Shown here: piece after piece, positions 1 to 6,091 of the stretch | Numbering within the stretch: position 1 is the stretch's first letter | How the letters are laid out: every line of letters starts with the position of its first letter | Assembly: GCA_030608825.1 (NCBI GenBank) | Contig: JAUWDL010000029.1 | Location: forward strand, 1-9,294 | DNA length: 9,294 nt | DNA from: Gemmatimonadales bacterium | Lineage (GTDB): Bacteria; Gemmatimonadota; Gemmatimonadetes; Palauibacterales; Palauibacteraceae | Direction of reading: 5' to 3' | Made by a program: the position numbers and the translations under genes | The notes under the pieces: model-generated | Seen by the model: only the letters and a program-made list of their open reading frames with translations | Told to the model about the DNA's origin: nothing | The model's database searches: none

Positions 1-956
1 CGGACTTCGACCTTGAGGGCCTGGCCGCCTACGCCAGGGAACGTGGCGTAGGACTGATCGGTCACCACGAGACTTCGATGGGGGTCGAGAACTACGAGCG
101 GCAGCTGGAGGACGCGTTCGCACTCTACGAGCGGCTGGGCATCAGAGCGATCAAGACGGGCTACGTCGGAGACCGCACGGCCGAAGGCCACGCCCACCAC
201 GGGCAGTACATGGTGCGGCACTGGCGGAAGGTCCTCGAGGTGGCGGCGCGGAACGGCATCATGGTCAACGTCCACGAGCCGATCAAGGACACCGGTGAGC
301 GGCGGACGTACCCCCACATGATGACCCGCGAGGGTGCCCGGGGTCAGGAGTACAACGCCTGGGCAAGGGACGGCGGCAACCCGCCCGAGTACGAGACGAT
401 CCTCTTCTTCACCCGCATGATCTCCGGGCCGATGGACTTCACCCCCGGCGTGCTCGACATCTTGATCGAATCGGCCGACGGAACGCCGCGCCCGCCCGAG
501 GCGTCGCGCCTACGTACCACCCTGGCCAAGCAGCTCGCGCTCTACGTGGTGCTGTACTCGCCGCTGCAGATGGCGGCGGACCTGCCCGAGAACTACGAGG
601 GCCAGCCCGCCTTCCAGTTCATCCGGGACGTCCCCGTCGACTGGGAGCGCACCGAGGTGCTCGACGCCCGCATCGGCGACTACGTGGTGGTGGCGCGCCA
701 GGAACGGGGCGGCCCCGACTGGTACGTCGGTGCGATTACCGACGAGGAGGCGCGCACGCTGCAGATTCCGCTGTCGTTCCTGTCCGAGGGCGAGAGCTAC
801 GTCGCCGAGATCTACGCCGACGGGGAGGGCGCGCACTGGCTGCACGAGCCCCTGCCGATCGCGATCTCCGAACAATCCGTCAATGCGGGAACGACGCTGA
901 CGCTCTCCCTGGCCCCCGGCGGCGGCCAGGCGATTCGGATACGGGCCGCCGAATGA
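1..956 (+). CDS. GH97 family alpha-glucosidase (glycoside hydrolase), 5' end outside window
   Basis: Partial gene: the reading frame is already open at base 3, and 317 residues are visible before the TGA. The N-terminal beta-sandwich and the start of the barrel are missing. Visible motifs are GHHETS, IKTGYVGD, NVHEPIK, TREGARGQEYN and GPMDFTPG, followed by a C-terminal beta domain ending LAPGGGQAIRI, all typical of GH97. Four acidic residues (codons at 69, 276, 330 and 348) have spacings of 69, 18 and 6 residues. These match the SusB set E439, E508, E526 and E532 as I remember it: two base glutamates, one calcium ligand and the acid. This favours the inverting, alpha-glucosidase type over the retaining alpha-galactosidase type. 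GH97 enzymes act outside the cytoplasm and release glucose from alpha-glucans. The glucose symporter starts 35 bp downstream on the same strand, consistent with one operon. Exact substrate is inferred. Confidence 0.93.
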   Translation, partial: DFDLEGLAAYARERGVGLIGHHETSMGVENYERQLEDAFALYERLGIRAIKTGYVGDRTAEGHAHHGQYMVRHWRKVLEVAARNGIMVNVHEPIKDTGERRTYPHMMTREGARGQEYNAWARDGGNPPEYETILFFTRMISGPMDFTPGVLDILIESADGTPRPPEASRLRTTLAKQLALYVVLYSPLQMAADLPENYEGQPAFQFIRDVPVDWERTEVLDARIGDYVVVARQERGGPDWYVGAITDEEARTLQIPLSFLSEGESYVAEIYADGEGAHWLHEPLPIAISEQSVNAGTTLTLSLAPGGGQAIRIRAAE

Positions 957-990
957 GCGTTACTGGGACCGCCAACCCGGGAGACGCGCC

Positions 991-2613
991 ATGAGCCTGC
1001 TGGCCACGCTCGATTGGGGCATCATCGCCCTCTATTTCGTGCTGGTGTTCGGCGTCGCCATCTGGGCGAGCCTGCAGGAGCGAGCCAACAAGGGGACCTC
1101 GGCGGACTATTTTCTGGCCGGGCGCGACGCCGGCTGGTTCCTGGTGGGCGGCTCTCTGTTCGCGTCGAACATCGGCTCGGAGCACCTGGTCGGACTCGCG
1201 GGCACGGGCGCGGCCAGCGGCGTCGCCGTGGGGCAGTTCGAGATCCTCGCGTCGCTGATCCTGCTGCTTCTCGGCTGGGTCTTCGTCCCGTTCTACATCT
1301 CCAGCGGCGTCTTCACCATGCCGGAGTTCCTGGAACGCCGCTACTCCGAGGGCGCGCGCTGGTACCTGGCCATCATTTCCATCATCGGATACGTCCTGAC
1401 CAAGATCTCGGTGACGATCGCCGCCGGAGGCATCGTCTTCGAAGCGCTGATGGGGATCGACTTCTGGACCGGCGCGCTGATCGTCGTGGTGATCACGGGC
1501 ATCTACACCATCTTCGGCGGCCTGCGCGCGGTGCTGTATACGGACCTCCTGCAGATGTTCGTGCTGGTGGGCGGGGCGGTGGCCGTCACGGTGCTCGGCC
1601 TTTCCGCGCTCGGAGGTTGGGGCGCGCTGCAGGAGACCGTCGGACCCGCCTTCCTGGACCTGTGGAAGCCCGCGACCGACCCCGACTTCCCGTGGACCGG
1701 CATCCTGTTCGGAGCGCCGATCCTCGGCGTCTGGTACTGGTGCACAGACCAGTTCATCGTGCAGCGTGTGCTGGCGGCGCGGGACCAGGACAACGCGCGG
1801 CGCGGGACCGTGTTCGCCGGATACCTCAAGCTCCTGCCGCTCTTCATCTTCGTGATCCCCGGGGTCATCGCGTACGCTCTGTCGCAGCGGGGCGCGCTCC
1901 AGCTCGACACGCCGGACCAGGCGCTCCCCACGCTGATCGGGGTCCTGCTTCCGGTGGGCCTGAGGGGACTGGTCGTGGCCGGCCTGCTGGCGGCGTTGAT
2001 GAGCTCTCTCTCGTCCGTATTCAACTCCACGTCAACCCTGGTGACGTGGGACGTCTACAAGAAGCTCAGGCCCGACGCATCGGAACGCCGGCTGGTCTTG
2101 GTCGGACAGCTCACCACGGCGGTGCTCGTGGTTTTCGGGCTGGCGTGGATCCCGTTCATGAAGCTCATCTCGGGACAGCTCTATCAATACCTCCAGAGCG
2201 TGCAGGCGTACATCGCGCCGCCAATCGCCGCCGTCTTCCTGATCGGAATCATGTGGAAACGGGTGAACGCCAAGGGAGCCATGGCTGCGCTGCTGAGCGG
2301 ATTCGTACTCGGTATGGGCAGGCTGGTGGCCGAGCTCGGCAAGTCGAGGCTCGATGGGCTGCTCTACACGTACGCGGACATCAACTTCCTGCACTTCGCG
2401 GTGGTGCTGTTCGTCATCTGCACCACGATCCTCGTCGTGGTGAGCCTGCTCACGGCTCCGCCGCCCGAGGAGAAGGTCGCGGGGCTCACCTTCGGCACGT
2501 TGTCGCAGGCCGAAAAGGAAGAAACGCGCCGCTCGCCGCGGGTGCGCCGAGACTTCGCGCTGAGCATTCTGCTCGTGGCCTGCGTCGCGGCCCTGTGGAT
2601 CTACTTCTCGTAG
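991..2613 (+). CDS. Sodium/glucose cotransporter, SSS (SGLT) family
   Basis: Complete inner-membrane symporter of 540 residues with about 14 hydrophobic segments, the last at roughly 521-540 after a charged loop (about 492-520). Family signatures include AGWFLVGGSLFASNIGSEH (47-65), the GGLRAVLYTDLLQMF block (176-190), WYWCTDQFIVQR (248-259) and NSTSTLVTWDVY (345-356). The sodium-site helix reads ALMSS at 335-339, aligning with A361/S364/S365 of vSGLT. Predicted sugar contacts N60, H65 and E84 have the same spacing as N78, H83 and E102 of human SGLT1, and Q402 lies in the later YLQS motif. This argues for glucose or galactose as substrate, driven by Na+. The ATG has a GGGAG Shine-Dalgarno at 979-983, seven bases away. 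It follows the GH97 gene by 34 bp and probably takes up the glucose that enzyme releases. Residue equivalences are from memory of the family. Confidence 0.93.
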   Translation: MSLLATLDWGIIALYFVLVFGVAIWASLQERANKGTSADYFLAGRDAGWFLVGGSLFASNIGSEHLVGLAGTGAASGVAVGQFEILASLILLLLGWVFVPFYISSGVFTMPEFLERRYSEGARWYLAIISIIGYVLTKISVTIAAGGIVFEALMGIDFWTGALIVVVITGIYTIFGGLRAVLYTDLLQMFVLVGGAVAVTVLGLSALGGWGALQETVGPAFLDLWKPATDPDFPWTGILFGAPILGVWYWCTDQFIVQRVLAARDQDNARRGTVFAGYLKLLPLFIFVIPGVIAYALSQRGALQLDTPDQALPTLIGVLLPVGLRGLVVAGLLAALMSSLSSVFNSTSTLVTWDVYKKLRPDASERRLVLVGQLTTAVLVVFGLAWIPFMKLISGQLYQYLQSVQAYIAPPIAAVFLIGIMWKRVNAKGAMAALLSGFVLGMGRLVAELGKSRLDGLLYTYADINFLHFAVVLFVICTTILVVVSLLTAPPPEEKVAGLTFGTLSQAEKEETRRSPRVRRDFALSILLVACVAALWIYFS

Positions 2614-2623
2614 TTCACGAACA

Positions 2624-2633
2624 ACCGGCCGGT
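2624..2633. repeat. Perfect 10-bp palindrome ACCGGCCGGT between convergent genes
   Basis: This self-complementary 10-mer fills the right half of the 20-bp gap between the symporter stop (2613) and the glucokinase stop (2634). As RNA it could form only a very short stem, and there is no U tract on either side, so it is not a convincing intrinsic terminator. No other termination signal is visible for either of the two converging transcripts. Confidence 0.4.
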
Positions 2634-3626
2634 CTACTCGGCCCCGCTGCCGGCGGTCGCCAGATTCCGCCGGGCCCACATCGCGGCACCGACGGTGCCG
2701 GCGTGCCTGCCGAGGCCGGCCCTCACCACCTCGAGAGAGCGCAGCGCCGCTTCGAGCGCTCGACGGCGAGCCTCCGCTTCCGCCATCCCCACTAGCTCCG
2801 GCATCCCCTCGATCACGCCTCCTCCCAGGATCACCTTGCACGGGTTGAAGGCGTTGGCGATGGAAGCAACACCGACGCCCAGGGCTTCACCCGTCTCGCG
2901 CATCAGTCGCCCGGCCAGCGGGTCGCCGTCGCGAGCGGCCTGGGCTACGACCTCGGCCGTCAGATTATCGCTGGCTCCGCCGGCCAGGGCGATCAGCGTC
3001 CGGCCCTCGTCCGGTTCCTCCGCCACGGCGTCTTGCGCACGGCGGGCGATGGCCCACCCGGCGGCGAACGCCTCGAGACAGCCCCGGTTCCCGCAGGTGC
3101 ACTTCGGGCCGTGCCAATCGAGGGTCGTGTGCCCCAGCTCGCCGGCGGTCCCACCGCACCCGCGGATCAAGGACCCATGAGAGACCACACCACCCCCGAT
3201 CCCGGTTCCCACGAAGAGGCACACGAGGTCCTGGGCGCCTCGACCGGCTCCGCAGGTCCACTCTCCGTACGTCGCCGCCTGCACGTCGTTGATGACGAAC
3301 ACGGGCAGGTCGATCGCCTCCTCGAGTTGCGCTTTGAGGGGGAAATCGCTCCACTCGAGGTTGGGCGCCCGCAGCACGGTTCCCGTCTCGGGGTCCACCT
3401 GGCCCGCCACACCCACGCCCACGCCGAGCACCGGCCGCTCCGCCGAGGCCAGACAGTCCTCCGCCAGGCAGGCCACTAGATCCGCGAGGATTCCGTCGGG
3501 CCCTCGTTCAGGGCCGGTCGGCCGGCGACCACCGCCCAGGACCTTTCCGCGGCGATCGACCAAGCCCGCTTCGACCTTCGTGCCACCCAGGTCGACGCCG
3601 ATCGTCAGCGCCTCGTCGCCCGTCAT
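2634..3626 (-). CDS. ROK family glucokinase (sugar kinase)
   Basis: Complete cytosolic kinase of 330 residues that phosphorylates a sugar with ATP, most likely glucose. The N-terminal phosphate-binding motif DLGGTK is at 12-17. The ND pair at 113-114 supplies the catalytic aspartate (D114). The ROK signature follows: AGELGH (161-166) with E163 and H166, then the zinc-binding CTCGNRGC block with C176, C178 and C183. CxCGNxGCxE is characteristic of ROK glucokinases and related regulators. No helix-turn-helix precedes the kinase fold, so this is an enzyme rather than an NagC-type repressor. The start at 3626 is chosen because the kinase fold begins right there and the ATG overlaps the stop of the upstream SusD-like gene (TGATG), with GGAG three bases upstream. 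A longer in-frame start at 3800 would add 58 residues unlike ROK proteins. Glucose specificity is inferred from the neighbouring GH97 and SGLT genes. Confidence 0.94.
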   Translation of the reverse strand: MTGDEALTIGVDLGGTKVEAGLVDRRGKVLGGGRRPTGPERGPDGILADLVACLAEDCLASAERPVLGVGVGVAGQVDPETGTVLRAPNLEWSDFPLKAQLEEAIDLPVFVINDVQAATYGEWTCGAGRGAQDLVCLFVGTGIGGGVVSHGSLIRGCGGTAGELGHTTLDWHGPKCTCGNRGCLEAFAAGWAIARRAQDAVAEEPDEGRTLIALAGGASDNLTAEVVAQAARDGDPLAGRLMRETGEALGVGVASIANAFNPCKVILGGGVIEGMPELVGMAEAEARRRALEAALRSLEVVRAGLGRHAGTVGAAMWARRNLATAGSGAE

Positions 3627-5062
3627 CAGCTCCAGGGCGGACCGGATGGGCAGGCCTGACCAATGCCGTCGTTGTTGTCCAACTCCAACTTCACCACCGG
3701 GAATGCCGTGTCCCGACCTGGTTGGGTCGAGGGAAACAGGTCCACACCATCGTTTCGGAGGACCCGTCGCATGAAGCCGAACCGGTGCCCCGTCAGCCAC
3801 GTACCCGCCAAATAGGCTCGACCGATCTCGGCGAGATCGAGGGCGAGGTTCCCCGTGAAGCTGACCGGCGAGAACTCCTTCCCGTGCGGGTTCGCCGACG
3901 GATCCGTGAGGCGGCTGTTTATGATTTCCGCTGCGCGCGCCCTATCGCCAGTGCGGTAGGCTGCTTCGGCTTCCATGATATCGGCCTCGAAGCCGGAGCC
4001 GAGGAGAATACTCGCCGCCTGCCCAACCGATGCGGGAGGATCTTGGCCCTGTCCGTAAATCAGCTGAAGGTGCACCTGAATCGCCGGATCGAGGGCGGCA
4101 AAGGCCTGCCCGGGCTCTGGCTCGATGAGCCCCAGGTCGGCCCACTCTTCGTAAAAAGCGAACCTCTCGAGATTGCGCTCCGGCTGTAGACCGTCGCCCA
4201 CGGTCCAGCGGATTACCTGAAAGTCTCCGTAGGTGTACGCATAGACGTCGTTGTACCGAGCCGGATCGGTGGAAGAGTATTCCGATTCGAAAAGAAAGTC
4301 TGGATCGACGCTTGCCGCTACGGACGCAGCTTGCGAGTAGTCTTCGAGCCACATGTGCGCGCGGGCCTGTGCAACTCTCGCTGCCTGTGCCAGGTCCGAG
4401 AATCCCGAGGACGCGGCGTTGGCCTCGGCGGCCTGAAGCAGGTCCAACGCGTCACCCATCCGTGCGTCCGGCGACAATGGCGCGGCTTCGAAGACGAGAG
4501 CGGTCGAGTCGCCGCCGCCGAGGATGCTTTGGCAGTAGAGTTCGGCCAATAAGACGCGGACGTACCCGCCGTACAGCTGACCGACGACTATCGCTTCGTC
4601 CACCACATCCTGGTCCTGATTGGCATCTCCGATCAGGCTCTCGGCCGCCCCCGCCAGGACGTCGGCCGAGATACGGGCCCGATGGATGGGTACGTAGAGG
4701 TCGTCGGTAAGAACACTGTTGTCCGAGTCGATCGCGCGTTCGTCGACCTCCCTACGGCCGTTGAACGTCCCCGCCAAGACGAATTCGTCAATCAGAAGGC
4801 CGCCGTAGCGAGCGTAGTTGTCCAACGCCAGCGTGAAATCGTCAATCACGTCGGTAACAGCCGTGGCCAGCGACCCTATATCCGACGGATCCTCCGTCTC
4901 GTCCTCGGGGACGAGGTCCACCAACCCACCGCCGCTGCTGCAGGCAGCGAACAGGGTGACCAGGAGGGCCACCGCCCCGACTCGCACCGGCGCGATCCGA
5001 GAGCGGTCTGACTCCGACCGGAGAGAGGAGAGGAAGCTTCGTCGATATCGCATCTGCGCCAT
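3626..5062 (-). CDS. SusD/RagB-like outer-membrane nutrient-binding lipoprotein
   Basis: Probable surface lipoprotein of 478 residues. A basic N-terminus and hydrophobic stretch lead to LLVTLFAACSSGGG, a near-consensus lipobox with the lipidated cysteine at about residue 41. The body is alpha-helical and TPR-like (ARMGDALDLLQAAEANA; AYRTGDRARAAEII), with LYGGYVRVLLAELYCQS in the middle. The tail, WLTGHRFGFMRRV then FPVVKLELDNND, matches the end of SusD/RagB proteins seen in Gemmatimonadota-type genomes. SusD proteins bind glycans and cap a SusC TonB-dependent channel, but no SusC is adjacent here. The start is uncertain: ATGs at 5053, 5062 and 5134 are in frame. 5134 has a possible GAAGG but gives an over-long leader, so 5062 is preferred. 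The stop overlaps the glucokinase start by one base, implying translational coupling. Family assignment rests on overall pattern rather than one catalytic motif. Confidence 0.8.
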   Translation of the reverse strand: MAQMRYRRSFLSSLRSESDRSRIAPVRVGAVALLVTLFAACSSGGGLVDLVPEDETEDPSDIGSLATAVTDVIDDFTLALDNYARYGGLLIDEFVLAGTFNGRREVDERAIDSDNSVLTDDLYVPIHRARISADVLAGAAESLIGDANQDQDVVDEAIVVGQLYGGYVRVLLAELYCQSILGGGDSTALVFEAAPLSPDARMGDALDLLQAAEANAASSGFSDLAQAARVAQARAHMWLEDYSQAASVAASVDPDFLFESEYSSTDPARYNDVYAYTYGDFQVIRWTVGDGLQPERNLERFAFYEEWADLGLIEPEPGQAFAALDPAIQVHLQLIYGQGQDPPASVGQAASILLGSGFEADIMEAEAAYRTGDRARAAEIINSRLTDPSANPHGKEFSPVSFTGNLALDLAEIGRAYLAGTWLTGHRFGFMRRVLRNDGVDLFPSTQPGRDTAFPVVKLELDNNDGIGQACPSGPPWS

Positions 5063-5185
5063 TATCCGTATCTGAGGTTGCGTGCTTGACCACTTGGACA
5101 AGCGCGCCCAACTGTTTGTTCCACGGCGGATCATGTGGGCGGGCCTTCGTGCATCTGGCTTGCTCGGAGGCGCACCCTCGCGCAG
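5063..5185 (-). promoter_or_regulatory. Intergenic leader of the SusD-like gene with a 20-bp imperfect palindrome
   Basis: This 122-bp gap lies between the small secreted-protein gene and the SusD-like gene. At 5084-5103 it holds the sequence GCTTGACCACTTGGACAAGC, in which eight of ten mirrored positions pair. The site ends about 22 bases before the preferred ATG (5062), where a repressor or activator could control the SusD-like/kinase pair. I cannot assign convincing -35 and -10 boxes, and the palindrome does not match a named operator I recognise. If translation begins at 5134 instead, the palindrome would lie inside coding sequence. Confidence 0.35.
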
Positions 5186-5911
5186 CTACTCCTGCGACTC
5201 TTCGCAGGAGATCCGAAAGCGCAGACCCTGCATTCTCCTGATCTCCTGCTCCTCCGGCGTGATCCAGCCGACGAAGGGGCGGTCCTGGACCCCGCTGGCC
5301 GCCTCGGTCACTCGCTTGCCGAAGAGCAAGAGGATGGGCCACGTCGCCCTGAGTCGTATGCCCTGCCGCTCGCTCACGCCCAGCACCGTGATCAGATCTC
5401 CGGTGCCGCGCGCCCGCTCGGTCTCGGAAAGCGAGTCGAAATCGGCATCCGGACTTCCCAACCAGGCATAGATCTCTATCGGCCGATCGGCGCGGTTCCT
5501 GGCATCCACGTACCAGGTGGAGCAGGTGACGGACGCCTCCTCGTCCGACTCCGCCGGCACCTCCGTTTCTTCCGGACTGGAGGGCGCTCCCGCCAGCCTG
5601 AGCTCAACGCGTTGATCGTCCGGGCGGGAGAGGTCCAGCGCTCGCCGCGTCTCCGATATGGCGAAGTAGCTGGCTACAAGGGTGTCGAGGACCGGTTCGG
5701 CCCCCTCGATTCGGAAGCGACCGCGGGAGTCGGTGAGAGCATGAAGTCCCTGAACCACGAGCTCGACGAGCACGTTCTCGAGCGGCTCACCGGTCTCATC
5801 GGCGACCACCCTCCCGGCCACCGTGCGCGTCGTGCCCTGGGCCGATACCGGTTCCTGCGCGTGCGCGGCCAAGGCCGGGAGGAGGAGTGCCGCGCAGATC
5901 ATCCACCGCAT
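5186..5911 (-). CDS. Secreted protein with carboxypeptidase-regulatory-like domain and unrecognised C-terminal domain
   Basis: A 241-residue exported protein. MRWMICAALLLPALAAHA (1-18) is a clear Sec signal peptide, probably cleaved after AHA. Residues about 29-108 look like a carboxypeptidase-regulatory-like beta-sandwich: TVAGRVVADETGEPLENV, then LTDSRGRFRIEG, then an RRALDLSRPDDQRVELRL strand. An acidic Ser/Pro/Glu linker (about 110-127) leads to a C-terminal region of roughly 113 residues that I do not recognise. It contains VTCSTWYVDARN and ends RFRISCEESQE, so its two cysteines (C130 and C236) could pair in the periplasm. The beta-sandwich resembles the extension found at the front of SusC receptors, but no barrel follows. 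No strong Shine-Dalgarno precedes this ATG. Alternatives are ATG 5902 and GTG 6007; the signal peptide supports 5911 or 5902. Function unknown; a periplasmic or surface accessory role is inferred. Confidence 0.75.
   Translation of the reverse strand: MRWMICAALLLPALAAHAQEPVSAQGTTRTVAGRVVADETGEPLENVLVELVVQGLHALTDSRGRFRIEGAEPVLDTLVASYFAISETRRALDLSRPDDQRVELRLAGAPSSPEETEVPAESDEEASVTCSTWYVDARNRADRPIEIYAWLGSPDADFDSLSETERARGTGDLITVLGVSERQGIRLRATWPILLLFGKRVTEAASGVQDRPFVGWITPEEQEIRRMQGLRFRISCEESQE
5189..5210 (-). terminator. Perfect 9-bp hairpin at the 3' end of the small secreted-protein gene
   Basis: CTCCTGCGA and TCGCAGGAG pair perfectly around a four-base loop. On the minus strand the stem covers the last seven codons and ends directly at the TAG (5188-5186). 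There is no U tract afterwards, so classical intrinsic termination is doubtful. It could be a weak terminator, an mRNA 3'-end stabiliser, or a structure that lowers read-through into the SusD-like gene. The pairing is directly visible; the role is inferred. Confidence 0.4.
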
Positions 5912-6091
5912 GAGGGTCCGCGCATCGTTATCAGGGATACGGGCAGGGCCTCCCTCGGACTCGCTCTTCAGGGCCCGCGGGGCGATGTCCGCCCAGGCGA
6001 GCGCCACCCACCATATCCGGCGCTCGGACGGCGTTCGAGCTCGAGCCGACCGAGCATCCTCTGGCGTCCGACGTTGGTGACGGGTAGTCGC
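5912..6091. other. 180-bp intergenic spacer between two minus-strand genes
   Basis: This spacer separates the cytochrome P460 stop from the small secreted-protein start. It contains the hairpin listed at 6022-6055 and presumably the promoter of the downstream gene, although no good -35/-10 pair is visible. An in-frame GTG at 6007 could extend the downstream protein by 32 residues, but those residues are hydrophilic and precede the signal peptide. I consider the spacer non-coding. Confidence 0.5.
6022..6055 (-). terminator. Strong GC-rich hairpin downstream of the P460 gene
   Basis: GCTCGG pairs with CCGAGC, then after an A/A mismatch CGGC pairs with GCCG, and the centre is the palindrome TCGAGCTCGA beside a two-base bulge. 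The total is about 13 paired bases. The hairpin begins 36 bases after the P460 stop codon in the direction of transcription, the usual place for a terminator. No T-rich run follows, so it may be a U-less terminator or an RNA-stability element. Confidence 0.4.

Noticed and set aside
2624..2633. ACCGGCCGGT as an intrinsic bidirectional terminator
   Set aside because: After allowing a loop only about three base pairs remain, and neither side has a U tract. It is listed only as a palindrome.
1014..2795. Frame-shifted 593-codon open frame overlapping the symporter gene, and a 269-codon minus-strand frame at 2032-2841
   Set aside because: Both are Arg/Gly/Ala-rich shadows of the symporter reading frame, with no plausible fold.
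3627..3800. N-terminal extension of the glucokinase to a start at 3800
   Set aside because: The extra 58 residues lie inside the SusD-like gene in another frame and precede the normal ROK N-terminus. The TGATG overlap start is far more plausible.
3626..5062. Signs of decay or frameshift in the SusD-like gene that would explain the missing SusC
   Set aside because: The frame is open throughout, keeps a lipoprotein leader and a family-like C-terminus, and overlaps precisely with the next gene, so it looks functional.
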